A stretch of DNA of 64,000 nucleotides from Cephalotus follicularis (taxonomy: Eukaryota; Streptophyta; Magnoliopsida; Oxalidales; Cephalotaceae): positions 62,001-126,000 of the forward strand of contig BDDD01000724.1 of NCBI GenBank assembly GCA_001972305.1, read 5' to 3'. The translations under genes were made by a program, and so were the position numbers. Shown here in pieces: positions 1 through 11,799 of this stretch. The notes under the pieces were generated by a model. It saw only the letters and a list, made by a program, of their open reading frames with translations. It was not told the DNA's origin and made no database searches. Within the stretch, counting starts at the first letter, position 1. Each line of letters begins with the position of its first letter.

Positions 1-689
1 ATACTGATGCATACATTGCATACTGTTACACTGTTGCATACATCGCATATAGTATACCTACACGACTATATGTCGTTGACCCATTTAATTGTAATGGAAT
101 AGGTCAGGACCAGATCATGGATTCCAGTGAGATAGATCAGGATGGATGGCATTTGAGATAGATCTTGAATAGCATCGGTTTGTGTTCATGGAATTTCTTA
201 TATGAGATTGTATAAAAGGGCCTCGTGTATATAAATTGTATTCTACGGATTCTCATAAGTCTTCATAATGTATAAGAGACAATCTAGAGATGATATGACA
301 GACATGTTTTCTTTCAGCTATCGAGTTGCCGACATGTGGTAGTGCTTAATATATCTGTGTTGATGTATTGGATATGGATGGGTTCATTATTTAAGGTATT
401 GGAATATGTGTATTTTTGGATTTCCTCCTTCGAGAGTGTGGTTTGCTGAGGGTTGAGCCAAGCATATAAATTGTGTTTTCTTTTACAGAGGGTATAGTCC
501 GATAAACGGATACTACATGCCCGATTTTCGTAAAATTACAAGAGTTTGTTTTTATATGAATTGTTATTCCGCTGAGGTAATATGGTTGGTTAAAGTTTTA
601 AATTTATAGCACTTTTTGGAGAATGATTATTATGATATGAATGGATTGAAGGGAAGGTATATCACGTATCGAGTCGTGGTTGTTTCCTC
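1..689 (+). repeat. G1 5' LTR, main part
   Basis: No coding potential is seen here. The stretch is called LTR because the sequence that resumes after the Copia A insertion (25149) runs within 18 bases to a ...gtgaca end followed by a primer-binding-site-like motif. The first 60 bases hold loose tgcatac repeats. The LTR start is not in the window, so its full length is unknown. Confidence 0.6.
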
Positions 690-3151
690 TGTTATATAGG
701 GGTGTCCCTGTATGCCACGAGAGGTGGTTGTACGTATATGTATAGACACTCTTTGTATAAACATTCTTCATTCCATTATTGTTTTCTGTGCATTTTTTTT
801 TATTAGTGGCATGTTTTGTTATAGGTATTATCCCAAACCATAATACTGGATCAATTAATCACCATCTTAATTGAATACACATATACGCCCTGTCAAAAAA
901 GGGTTGGATCTCATGCCTAGGGAGGCTATGAGAATGAGATCCTACTCCCTTCTGACAAAATGTTCCAAGTCATAGGATCACTCTCTTGGGGCAATTGATG
1001 AACCGTAAAGACTTGCCGTGTTATGCTTGCTCCCGATGTTATGGAGGATGGATCATCTCATTACCATTTGGGTTTACCCTAAAGCTGATGCGGGGTGCAT
1101 ACGTAGAGGCATGACACTTAATGGATCGACCCTAGGATGCCTATTTGGAATGCTCGTACCTTTGTTATTAGGATTCCTATAGTCTCAGTAGTTTATAGTT
1201 GAAGGAGACTAGTAGATCATACGTGATTTACGTTGTATCCTTAGACCTGAGCGACTGGCATGCATTATGTAGTAACTGCAAGGCTTTGGTTTCTACCTTC
1301 CCCAGCACTAGCCACGTGCTGGCAAAAGGGAAGTCTCTGGGCCTTGTGGGAGTTGCATTGAGATGTATGGGCGAGTGCGCGATATGGGATCATCACACCC
1401 GTACTGAGGGGTGACTAGCTCTTTAGCATTTATGTCCATTGAGACTTAAATCCTGGCCAGGTGTAGGCAAACTAGAATAAGAGGTTCCTGGGATGTCTGC
1501 TGATAGTCTCAGTGCGTTCATAAATATTATAGCTATCGCGGTATTACCTGGGATGACATTAATCCAAACCCTAGTCCGCGATCGAAGCCAAGGATGACGA
1601 GGGTTACGTGACACATACACCAATGACTGTGAGGAGAGTACAAGTTATCTGGCTAATGTATGATAGATGTTGTACTGTTGTCCACGGATCCGGGGGTTAT
1701 TGGAAATCACACCGGGGCCATCAAGATAGTCGAAAGGCTATTGGGGTGGTTGTACCAAAACCATGGGATGTTATGGGAAATATATCATTGTACCGGAATC
1801 CAACCTGGCTTTCGTTTCTCGACTGATTTTTGGAATCAGTTGATATGTGAAGAGACACATATCATTTAGTGAGGGGGTGGCATCTAAAGAGATGTTACTT
1901 GGCCTAGGAATATTTATTTTTCTTGACTTTATCATTTCTAATGATGTAAGTTCAAGCTACACTATAAATAGTATGTTTCGGGCTAATGGGTAATTTTGTC
2001 ATTTATGAATTATTGCATAATTCATGGAGAGAGAGACCATTTGGGCCTAACCATAGCCTAGGGTGGCATGTTGATGGGACAGCCCAAACTGGTGCCAAAA
2101 TAATAGTTAATATGTGACTAGTTAGTTACATGTTAATTGGATGATAACTAGTTAGTTTGTTGACTAGTCATTTGTGTCAAATTCTCATTAACACATAGTT
2201 AATTTAACTTGGTCATAAATCATCCAAGTGGCCAGTCATTAAGAGGATGAAAGAGAGTACTATGTAATGCTATCTTCCTATTTCTTGAAAGGAAAGTGAG
2301 CATGAGATATTTATATGTTACTTGGGGCGCAAGGCATAAAAAGGCTTTTTAAGATAAGTAACTTTGTCTTATTCTCTTGACTTTAACTTCTTCTTTTTGG
2401 CCGTCTCTCTCTTTTCTTTCTCTTCTCCATTTTCCCCATCGTAAAGCTTCTAATTAGTGGAGATTTAGACCTCCATAGCTCAAAGAGAAAGAAGCAAAAT
2501 TGCTCACCTCTTCACCCTCCATAAATCATATTAGGTGGAGATTGTTAAATAATATCTTCCTAGTGTGATGTAGTTTTAGGAACTTCCAGGCAACCACTTT
2601 GCCTTCATTAAAGCTTCAAGTTACCACTAAGGAAGCATATTTTGTGAAAGAAGAAATCTTGGAAACCATATTGAAGGACACACCAAATTTGGAGTGAAGA
2701 GTTAAAGAATTTTGGTATGTAATTCTTACTTCTCTTTTATTCTATTTCCATAGTGGTGTGTGAGTTGGTTGCAATGGCTTTGCCAAGCCATTGCCCTGGT
2801 CTTCCAAGTTTTGTATATTTGTTTTAAGTGCAGGTTAAATTTGTTTTAAAATCATTAGGGTATGGTTTTAAGGTTTGGATACTATGGTAAATCAATTAGG
2901 GTTTATATGCACCTTGATTGATTTTAGGAATTTGACAATTCCTTAGAAACCCCAAATCCGAATCATGCACACTTAGAAACCGGCCAAGGCTTCATTTAAA
3001 TGCCCAATTAGAGATCCCAGGATGAAATTGGGGCATTTACAGGCATTGATTATGGGTGGTTCCTTCACCGGAACATAAATTTTAAAAATTGAGCAACCGT
3101 AACCCTAATGTCCTGAATGTTTTCCTTTCGCTGCTTTCCCAATTTCCAACA
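690..3151 (+). repeat. Copia A 5' LTR
   Basis: It runs from tgttatatagg to ttccaaca and is directly followed by the primer-binding site. The matching 3' LTR is split around H1 (9360-10002 and 23322-25143). A CT-rich stretch (2390-2440) precedes the 3' third, as is common near plant LTR transcript starts. It has no GTCGAC cluster, unlike the other Copia LTRs here. Confidence 0.93.
1231..1345 (+). promoter_or_regulatory. Block conserved between Copia A and Copia C LTRs (copy 1)
   Basis: The block around cttagacctgagcg...ggcatgc and ccccagcactagccacgtgctgg recurs at 9893-9990, 36586-36690 and 46908-47010. The second part forms a hairpin, ccagcac-tagccac-gtgctgg (about 1305-1325). LTRs of separate Copia families usually diverge fast, so a shared block may mark a promoter or RNA-processing signal. 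Its function is unknown. Confidence 0.6.
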
Positions 3152-3153
3152 AG

Positions 3154-3165
3154 TGGTATCAGAGA
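3154..3165 (+). promoter_or_regulatory. Copia A primer-binding site
   Basis: The motif tggtatcagag, two bases after the LTR end, is complementary to the 3' end of initiator tRNA-Met, the usual primer of plant Copia elements. Confidence 0.9.
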
Positions 3166-3832
3166 TACTAATTGGCATTAATGGAAGCTTAATTTGATGT
3201 TTAGTGGATTGGTTTGATTTGTGTTTAGCCTAGCCGAAATTTTCATGCCCAAACCCTAAATGGTGAAGTTGACAAATTGAGATGAAATGGAATGTTATGT
3301 TATGTTCTAATTCATTTTTTCTCAATGGATAGAACTTTGGCAAATGCCTATTTACATGGATTGTTTGATTATCCGAAGGTTAATACGTTGGATGTTGATG
3401 ATCAAAGGGAAATTCCAACATCCCTACGTATGATTTAGCATCTCAAACGGACCTCCGGATGTTCTTTCTAATAGTGCAATTTTTATTCAAGAGGAATAAT
3501 AAATATTAGTTTATTCTAATATAAAATTGCATAGTTTTCTCTTAATTAAATCCATGTGTGGGATTAATCCATGAGTACAGTGTTGAAATACATATAGGGT
3601 GGCTAGATATTAATTTATTTAGTGGGAGTGAAATTCCCTTTAGGCTGGTAGATAAATCGACAACCCATTAAATATTAAATTCTTATGTGTATATTTATTA
3701 AATATATTGAGTTATATTTTTGAATTTCTTATGCATGATGGTAGGCTTAGGACTAGACCTAAATGTTATGGTTTCTTTTATGTATGTTATTTAAATTCTT
3801 TATTACGATGGAATTCATTAGGTTTGTAATAA

Positions 3833-3848
3833 GGCGCCTGCGTGCGCC
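3833..3848 (+). other. Conserved leader hairpin, Copia A
   Basis: The five-pair stem GGCGC/GCGCC closes the six-base loop CTGCGT. The same hairpin in B1 and B2 has GGTGC/GCACC, a compensatory change of the third pair. Flanks (gtaataa before, atttattttt after) are also conserved. This suggests an RNA element, possibly for dimerisation or packaging. Confidence 0.65.
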
Positions 3849-4357
3849 AATATTTATTTTTCTTATCCATTAAATTCTTAGAGTAGAATTTTCTCTTCTC
3901 CCTTTAAATGTATTCTTATTTTTAATGCACATTTAATGTAATTTTGAAATGGGAGTACAAATGAAGATTGAAGAGGGGGTCAAGATGAACGCAAAACCAT
4001 CTGAAGGCCATGTATGCATGGTACAATATTGTAATAAAGTAAATGTTTAAATCATATCACCTAGGAGACACGATGGTCACGTTTAGCTCACGAGATCACC
4101 ATAATAGATAAGTCCCAAGTCAGGCCATTTTCTAGGTTGCATAAGATGGATGAAATTTTATTTTTTCCAAACACATCTATACATTCTAAGCCGTCCAAAT
4201 GGGATTGGAAGATAATTAAATTTATCTAATCACGGTTTTGGTAAAACCTAAAATGTGAGACCCAAATTCCGCCAACTTGTGAAATAATAAGTCCATAAGC
4301 GGTGGGGTACAGTCGGTGTCCTATCGTTGGCCTTCCACAATCATCTTTGAATGGTAT

Positions 4358-4699
4358 GGATATATTGAGGATAGCACAGCCCACCGCTGATGTCCTCCAT
4401 ATAACCATTTCTATTCAATTTCAGTGTGAGGTGCACTGGAAGTAAATGACCATGTTTTAGTACACTAACAAGCTCCCTTGTGGGTATGAAAACGGGTTCA
4501 GTTCTTTGAGGTTTGTGGGTCTGACTTATACCGGAATCTTATGGTTATTGTCATGCCCACCGCTGAAACCATAAGGGTCGGCAGGCCGAATCTTGTATCG
4601 GATCCTACATGAAGGGCAAGAGGTCCTAAATGTAAATTGACACTTGTGTCTACCTAACTAGCTATTGTGGTTTGTCATGCCCACCGCTGAGGTCACGAT
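4358..4699 (+). other. Series of three leader hairpins, Copia A
   Basis: Three hairpins share a loop containing catgcccaccgctga or its close variant agcccaccgctga, but have unrelated stems. Hairpin 1: 4358-4372 with 4392-4406 (13 of 15 positions pair, one of them G-U). Hairpin 2: CTTATGGTT (4538-4546) with AACCATAAG (4567-4575), perfect. Hairpin 3: ATTGTGG (4664-4670) with TCACGAT (4693-4699), pairing with two G-U. The same arrangement occurs in B1, B2 and C. Different stem sequences that remain complementary argue for a folded RNA. Confidence 0.65.
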
Positions 4700-4883
4700 A
4701 ATTGAGAGATAGATTCCGATCCCCACTAGGAAGTAAGAGGTTTCTGGAATTCCACATGGAGGTGTGGGATAGATTAGAAGAGTGGGAGGAACCACATTTC
4801 TAAAGACCGAGAATTATGGTAATAACTAATAATTGAACGATTTGCTGATTTCTTTCTCATGTTTCCTCTATGTAGGTTGCTAG

Positions 4884-4903
4884 ATATATATATATATATA
4901 TAT
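4884..4903 (+). repeat. (AT)n microsatellite
   Basis: Ten AT units directly after the leader and at the expected start of gag. This is a simple repeat with no further signal. Confidence 0.9.
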
Positions 4904-5048
4904 TCGGCAATAATGTCTGTAAGCACCGCAATAGCATGAATACTTGAGACTAATAAACTAGAGGGTCCAAACTTTTTGGATTGGTAGTGCACGAGCATGA
5001 AGCTAGCTCATGTGATGACTCATACAACCCTGGTTTTGGGAGCTAACC

Positions 5049-5471
5049 TGTTCACTTAAAAAGAATGTTTTAAAATTTATAGCCGCAAGTGCACGGATCA
5101 TGCAGTAACGGGTCGAACGCAGGGAAACGTAAACTAGTTGTAATTTATCCAACCTAGGCGAAGTATTGCATTTTTCCAGAAAAGACATCGACTTCTTCTT
5201 GAAAGACGTCGACTTTATTGTAAACCCAGAAAAGACATCGACTTCCATTTGAAAGGAGTCGACTTCTTTGTCCTGTTTTCTGCAGAATTTGACATTTCTT
5301 CAACCTTTACTCTTTAAACTCCAATTTTGCACACTTTGGGGTAATATTCTTGCACTTTGGTCTTTAAACACTTGTACCTGAAAATCATTAAAACACAACC
5401 AAAGTAGTCTATTCCAAGCATAAAAATATTACAAATAATGCATTAAAAATAACACATTTTTATGCTAAACA
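5049..5471 (-). repeat. Athila-type solo LTR in Copia A gag
   Basis: It runs from tgttcac to gctaaaca on the + strand, the same two ends as the LTRs of Athila 1 and 2, so it lies in minus orientation. The 5-bp TSD taacc is perfect (5044-5048 and 5472-5476). At 423 bp it is shorter than its relatives (898 and 1588 bp). It holds a GTCGAC cluster at 5182-5270. Confidence 0.88.
5182..5270. repeat. GTCGAC palindrome cluster (Athila solo LTR)
   Basis: Four units of gacatcgac / gacgtcgac / gagtcgac type at a spacing of about 22-28 bases, twice preceded by ccagaaaa. Flanks match the cluster in Athila 1 (14189-14310). Confidence 0.8.
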
Positions 5472-6329
5472 TAACCCAACCGAAGAGCATAAGGCCAAAG
5501 TGGCCAAATGGTTAAACGAGGATCAGTAGGCTCGATGTTTAGCGATTGCGGGTATGGTCCCGGAATTGCAACGACAACATGAAAAGCTTGATACTCTCGG
5601 CGCCATACTTCTGAGAATGCAGGAGTTATATGGTGCTAGATCTAGAACCCAGCGGTTCAACTTATCCAATCAACTCTTCTGGTTGAAAATGACTGAGGGG
5701 AATCAGTCCATGCTCATGGACTGAAGATGATTGATCTCATTGAGTAGTTGGCTCAATTGGAGCTAATCATGGATGAGGGTTATTACATTGACCTTATACT
5801 TGCATCCCTCCCTCAGACATTCTCCCAATTCATCACAAACTTCCACATGAACAAGGTGGAGTGTACTCTATCTGAACTTGTGGAAATGCTACATAGGGCT
5901 GAAGCCGACATTGACCATGGTAAGTCCAAGTCACATGTGATGATGCTTCCATCTTCTTCTACCCGGATAACCCCCAAAAACGGCAGATCTGCTACATCTA
6001 AGTCCAAGGGTAAAGGCAAGGGGCTGATGAAGAAGAAAGGGAAGAAACCACTGAGAGAAGTGGCCAAGGATGAGATCCAAAATAGGATCCGACAGCTTTC
6101 TGATGAGAAGGCCTGCTATTACTATGGTAAGCAAGGTCACTGGAGATGAAAGTGTCCTGAACTTCGAAAGTTCAATACAGGAGGTACCTCTGGATCAGGT
6201 ACCTTTATGATTGAATCATTTCTAACTTGTAATGATAGTTCAACTTGGGTAGTTGACTCTGGTTGTGGGACTAACATTTGCAACTCTTTGTAGGGCCTAA
6301 GAGAAGCTAGACAGCTCGGTGCAACTGAA

Positions 6330-7330
6330 GCATTGTACTTACGCCTAGGTGATGGGTCGCAAATTCACACAAGCTATGTCGGCATTTTTGAGTTATGTTT
6401 TCTTAATGGGCATGTATTAAAACTCGATCCTTGTCGTTTTGTAAAGAACCTTGTAAGGAATGTTGTTTCACTTTCCTATTTGTATAAGATTGGTTGGATG
6501 ATGACCTTTTCTACATATGGTTGTACTCTTGTGCATAACAACGTTCTTAGATGTGAAGGGCACATAGATAACGGGATATATGTTTTAAATACAAATGAAC
6601 AAATGGCATTAACAATACAAAATGGGACTAATAAAAGACAAAGAGAGATTAATGACATAAACTCTTCTTATATGTGGCATTGTAGATTAGGTTATCCTAG
6701 CGAGGCTAGATTGACAAGGTTGGTTAGGGATGGACTTTTGGACATCCAGGACGTGGAGTCCTTTCCAACCTGTGAGCCATTTTTGATTTGCAAGATGACC
6801 AAATCTCCCTTATCCGGGGTAGGAGAAAGGGCAATGGACATATTGGGACTTGTCCAAACCGACGTTTGCGGTCCAATGTCGGTCAATGCATATGGAGGTT
6901 TTCCCTACTTCATCACTTTTACTGATGATTTATCACGATTTGGGTACGTGTTTCTGATGAGACAAAAGTCTGAATCTTTTGAGAGATTGAAAGAATTCAT
7001 AAAAGAAGTAGAGAAACAGACAGGGAAGCCCATCAAAATACTTTGGAGTGACCGAGGGGGCGAGTACCTATCTGATGAATTCCTAGGTTATCTGAGGGAT
7101 AAAGGAATTCTCTCTCTGTGTACACCTCCGGGAACACCACATAATGGTGTATCCGAACGGAGGAATTGGACCTTGATGAATATGGTCCGATCCATGATGT
7201 CTTTTGATGATCTTCCAATCTCATTGCGGGGTTACGGACTGTAGTCGACAACGCACATCCTAAATCGGATTCCTTCAAAATATGTCCCTTCCACACCTTT
7301 TCAGGTATATAAAGGGAGGAAACCCAGCCT
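6330..7330 (+). mobile_element. Copia A integrase region
   Basis: The pre-integrase zinc-binding part is seen as WHCRLGYPSEARLTRL (about 6676-6723). The core shows DVCGPMSVNAYGG (about 6862-6900), TFTDDLSRFGYVF (6918-6956) and DRGGEY (about 7051-7068), placing two acidic catalytic positions; the PPGTPHNGVSERR block follows (about 7126-7164). The match style is Angela-like. The enzyme would have inserted element cDNA into host DNA; this copy is broken. Confidence 0.88.
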
Positions 7331-7699
7331 AAACCATTTGAGGGTTTTGGGCTGTCCAGCTTATGTGAGAAGGCAAGAGCCTTCTAAGTTGTAGGCATGA
7401 TCTGGTCGCTGCCGGTTTGTAGCGTATCCTAAAGAGTCAAGAGGACACTATTTATACCATCCTAGCGAACGAAAGATTTTTGTTTCGCGAAATGCTACAT
7501 TCCTAGAGAAGGAATACTTACTTGCAGGGACTGGTGGGAGCATGGTGGAACTAAGAGAGTTACCACCTGGTTAAAACCCACAGGATGATGAGGAATTGGA
7601 GGTAAAGTCCTCTAGAGACACAGTTGGAGAAGGATCACAACTTGAGATGGCATCTCAGTTACGCGCTCCTCGAGTAAGGAGATACGGCAGAGTCTCGGC

Positions 7700-9290
7700 A
7701 GCACCCGAGAGATATGGTTTTCTAGTGGATGGCACTGAAGAACCCAACGACATCAATGATGTCGAGCCTGTCAGCTACAAGGAAATAGTGAAGAGCACTG
7801 ATTCCAGGGCATGGTTAGAGGCCATGAAATCCAAGATGGACTCCATGTACGCCAACCAAGTATGGAACTTGGTAGATGCACCCGAAGGGGTAAACCCTAT
7901 TGGTTGCAGATGGATCTTTAAGAGGAAGATCGACGTTGATGGTAAGATAGAGACTTATAAGGTGCGATTGGTCATAAAAAGGTATAGGCAACGACATGGG
8001 ATTGACTATACCGAAACTTTCTCACCAGTCGCTATGCTTAATTCCATCTGAATACTGCTTGCGATTGCCGCTCATTATGATTATGAGATATGGCAAATGA
8101 ATGTCAAGACAGCTTTCTTGAATTTCTATCTTGAAGAGAACATTTATATGTCCCAACCTGAGGGGTTTACATCTGAGGAGCATCCGCACAGAGTGTGCAA
8201 GCTCCAAAGGTCCATCTACAGCCTTAAGCAAGCATCCCATAGCTGGAACATCAGTTTTGATGCGGCCATTAAAACATTTTGCTCCATCAAAAAATGTTGA
8301 TGAGCCTTGTGTCTACCAGAAACAGGGTGAACCAGGAATCACTTTCTTGGTGCTTTATGTGGATGACATACTACTCATAGGGAATGATGTAGGTATGTTG
8401 CAGTCCACTAAAGTATGGTTATCCAAGAACTTCTCCATGAAGGATTCAGGAGAAGCATCCTATATTTTGGGTTTAAAGATCCGTAGAGACAAATCTAATA
8501 GGTTGCTCAGGCTCTCCCAAAGCCAGTACATCAGAAGAGTACTGAAACGATATGGCCTTGAGAATTCCAAACGTGGCCTATTGCCGATTGGCCAATGAAT
8601 TCACCTCTCCAAGAGGATTTCTCCAGAGATGTCGGAGGAGAGGGCTCACATGAGTAGGCAGCCATATGCTTCGACTTTAGGCTCTATCATGTATGCCATG
8701 CTTTGTATTAGGCCTGATGTCGCATATGCCTTGGGAATGGCTAGTCGATTTCAGTCCGATCCCGGTGAGAAGCATTGGGATATTGTCAAATGGATTTAAA
8801 AGTATCTAAGGATGACTCAAGATTCCTTCTTGACATATGGAGTTGATAGTGAATTGAGACTTGAGGGTTATATAGACTCTGCTTTCAACACTCATCCAGA
8901 TGATCACAAATCCTTTTCAGGATTCGTATTCGTACTGAACGGAGGTACTGTGAGTTGGCGGATTTCAAAGCAGGAGACTACTGCGGACTCCACCACAGAG
9001 GTAGAATATGTTGCAGCTTGGATGCCGCAAAGGAAGCTGTTTGGATGCGAAAGTTCATTGTTGAACTCGATGTGGTTCCACCAATCGCACGTCCAGTTGT
9101 GGTGTACTGTGACAACAATGGGGCCATTGCACAGGTTAAGGAACCAAGGTCTCACCGCCGCTCCAAGCATATACATCGACAGTATCAATTGATCAGAGAG
9201 ATCATCGACAGAGGAGACGTCACCCTAGAGAGAGTTGCCTCGGAGGTAAATTTAGCAGACCCAATGACCAAGGCCGTGAGTAGCACAGTA
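7700..9290 (+). mobile_element. Copia A reverse transcriptase and RNase H region
   Basis: RT is marked by NPIGCRWIFKRKIDVDG (about 7891-7941), the KTAFLNFYLEE block (about 8105-8137), and the catalytic YVDDILLIG (about 8358-8384). RNase H follows, with GYIDSAFNTHPDD (about 8866-8904) and the C-terminal SKHIHRQY...VNLADPMTK block (about 9167-9275). Order and motifs are those of Copia. It is broken several times and not functional as read. Confidence 0.88.
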
Positions 9291-9348
9291 CTAGAGCGGC
9301 ATCGGAGCGCTATAAGTTTAGGCTATAGGTCATCGTGGCTTGAGGGCC

Positions 9349-9359
9349 AAGTAGGGGAT
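9349..9359 (+). promoter_or_regulatory. Copia A polypurine tract
   Basis: The purine run aagtaggggat sits directly before the 3' LTR start. It would prime plus-strand DNA synthesis. Copia C has the close variant aagtgggagat. Confidence 0.85.
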
Positions 9360-10002
9360 TGTTATATAGGGGTGTCCCTGCATGCCACGAGAGGTGGTTG
9401 TACGCATATGTATAGCCACTCTTAATATAAACATTCTTAATTCCATAATTGTTTTATGTGCATTCTTTATTATAAGTGGCATGTTTTGTTATATGTATTA
9501 TCCCAAACCATAATACTGGATCAATTAGTCACCATCTTAATTGAATACACATATAACGCCCTGTCAAAAAAGGGTTGGATCTCATGCCTAGGGAGGCTAT
9601 GAGAATGAGATCCTTAGTCCTTTCTGACAAAATGTTCCAAGTCATAGATTCACTCTCTTGGGGCAATTGATGAACCATAAAGATTGTTGTGTTGTGCTTG
9701 CTCCTGATGTTGGGGAGGATGGATCATCTCATTGCCATTTGGGTTTACCCTAAAGCTGATGCGGGGTGCATGCACGAAGGCTTGACACTGAACAGACCCA
9801 CCATAGGATGCCTATTTGGAATGCTCGTACCTATAGTCTCGGTAGTGTATAGTCAATGGAGACTAGTAGATCATACGTGATTTACGTTGCATCATTAGAC
9901 CTGAGCGGCTGACATGCATTGTGTAGTAACTGCATGGGTTTGGTTTCCGCCTACCCCAGCACTAGCCACGTGCTGGCAAAAGGGTTGTCTCTGGGCCTTG
10001 TG
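9360..10002 (+). repeat. Copia A 3' LTR, left part
   Basis: This begins tgttatatagg like the 5' LTR and follows it to cttgtg, where the solo LTR H1 is inserted. The last five bases (ttgtg) are the H1 TSD. It includes copy 2 of the Copia A/C conserved block (9893-9990). Confidence 0.93.
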
Positions 10003-10938
10003 TGTAATACCCTGGTAATTCGTATATGTGTTTATGAACTTTTATCTGTTTGTGTTGGGATTTTTAAATTGTTTTGTTATAATGTCCGTTTGCCCCATTT
10101 TAGGCCTATGTGTTTTGGGCTGATGATACCAGCCTGAACTTTAGATACGTGGGTATGTGTATGTTTTGGTTGGGCTTATGTTTATATCCCTCTTGATAAT
10201 TATAACTTTTTTTTAAAAAAAAACATATTAAAAACAATTTTATTTCTTTTAAAATTCTATTTCCCTTTTCCTTTATTTAAAATTTCCTTTATATCCTTTT
10301 TCTCCCTCTTTTCTCTCCCTCTCCCGTAACACTCTCTCTTTCTCTTTTATCTCGCACGGTTTCAATCTTATTTCCATTCCTATCTCCTGAAAATCCTCTC
10401 TTCTACCTTATCAATCAGATTTGGTCTCCCATTTTCCGTTTAAAGAGTGACATTGCCATTGTTATATGTTATCTCTCTCCTATCGGCAAAGCGTGTTGCT
10501 AGTTATGCATAACAATGATAGTTTTTGAATCCGTATGTTTCTCTCTCTTGTTTTCCTTTCGTACAGCCATTGTATACCTCTGTTTTGGTGTCTCTGCGAC
10601 TGTGTTTTTGTATCCATCAGGTTGGTTTCCTTTGTGTTTATGCCAAGGTATTTAATCTTGGGTTGTATGTTATCAGATTCTTACATATAGGCTGCTAGAG
10701 TTTTTACTGGTTTTGGTTCCTGTATTTATATATCCTATCATTGTGTTCCCGAGTCAGTTAGAAAGCCTGTTATCATCATGAAAGGGTTGTGTAATCTGGT
10801 TTTTATGCATATGGTTGGTAACTTGATAGAAAATGGGAGTTAGAGATGTATGCATGTGTCCTGGAAATTTTGTATTTTCCTTTGAGTTAACCACTGGTCT
10901 AACAAGATATGTAAATTATGTGTTTTTGTGTTGTTAAA

Positions 10939-11421
10939 TGTTCACGTAAAAAGAATGTTTTAATATTTATAGCCGCAAGTGCAGGGATCATGCAGTAACG
11001 GGTCGAACGCAGGGAAACGTAAACTAGTTGTAATTTATTCAACCTAGGCGAAGTATACCAAATTTGAAATAAACTATCAAAAACTACTCGTAATTATGCA
11101 AAAATAATAAAATAATTGAAAACAGGAAAGAAATAAATAAAATAAAATAACGGACTAAAATAAAACAATAGAAAATAACACGTGCAAATTAAAACTAATT
11201 AAAGCAATAAATAAAACTAAAGAAAATATATAATGGAAAATTGGTTTTAGGGTATAGAAACTCACCATAGATTGTATTGAACAATTCCATGAAGTTGAAC
11301 GATCATACCTTGGTAAACAACGGCAGCTAGGTCTATACGGAGTGCGGCATTGCTGACAAGACGTATGAGTAGTCATGCTAGGTCTATACGAAGTGTGGAT
11401 TTTAATCAGACAAGACGTATG
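10939..11421 (-). repeat. Athila 1 3' LTR part
   Basis: It begins tgttcacgtaaaaag (+ strand view) like the other Athila LTRs and runs through two units of the 54-bp tandem repeat into the assembly gap. Confidence 0.85.
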
Positions 11422-11446
11422 NNNNNNNNNNNNNNNNNNNNNNNNN
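11422..11446. other. Assembly gap (25 N)
   Basis: Twenty-five unknown bases fall directly in a 54-bp tandem array of the Athila LTR. True gap length is not known, so the structure of this LTR-internal junction is uncertain. Confidence 0.99.
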
Positions 11447-11799
11447 ATGCATGAACACAAAAAATATAAGAAACAATGCAATAAAATAAAGAACAAATGG
11501 GGAGGGTTTACCAGATATGATCATGGAGGCTCAAAATAACGAGGCTCATGAAAATCCATGGCCTCCTCAATCAATGCAACTTTAAAATCCAAAAATGTTA
11601 GTGGTCGCTTCCTTTTCTCTTTGAACGCGTCTCCAATACCTGTCTTAGCAAACTTACAAACACCACGTGAAGGCATAGGTTTAACAATATAAGCATCATC
11701 CCAAAAGGATTGCCACCAATAAAATTCATGATCATGAGAACAAAAATAATCACAGCCAACCAACCAATCACACACATTGTCCATACGAATGCACACCCT

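Larger units (their letters stand above)
3165..4883 (+). other. Copia A untranslated leader
   Basis: This is a non-coding leader of about 1.7 kb between the primer-binding site and gag. Several blocks match the leaders of B1, B2 and C: a short GC hairpin (3833-3848), a ccatgtatgcatggt block (about 4008-4022), three large hairpins (4358-4699), a tccccactaggaag block (4720-4733), and an acceptor-like tgtaggttgctag just before gag (4871-4883). A long structured leader is known in BARE-type elements. Confidence 0.75.
4884..6300 (+). mobile_element. Copia A gag and protease remains
   Basis: Gag similarity is recognised by comparison with the better-preserved gag of B2 (57196 onward): an N-terminal ILETNKLEGPNF stretch (about 4938-4973), the middle with ELQRQHEKLDTL (about 5565-5600), and a C-terminal knuckle of CX2CX4HX4C type (about 6110-6155). 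The protease follows with the active-site-like WVVDSGCGTNICNSL (6247-6291). A 423-bp Athila solo LTR sits inside gag (5049-5471). The region is broken several times. Confidence 0.8.

Noticed and set aside
4538-4575. Hammerhead or other self-cleaving ribozyme in the Copia leader
   Set aside because: The loop has gtc and ctga words, but the gaaa box and the three-way stem arrangement of a hammerhead are missing.
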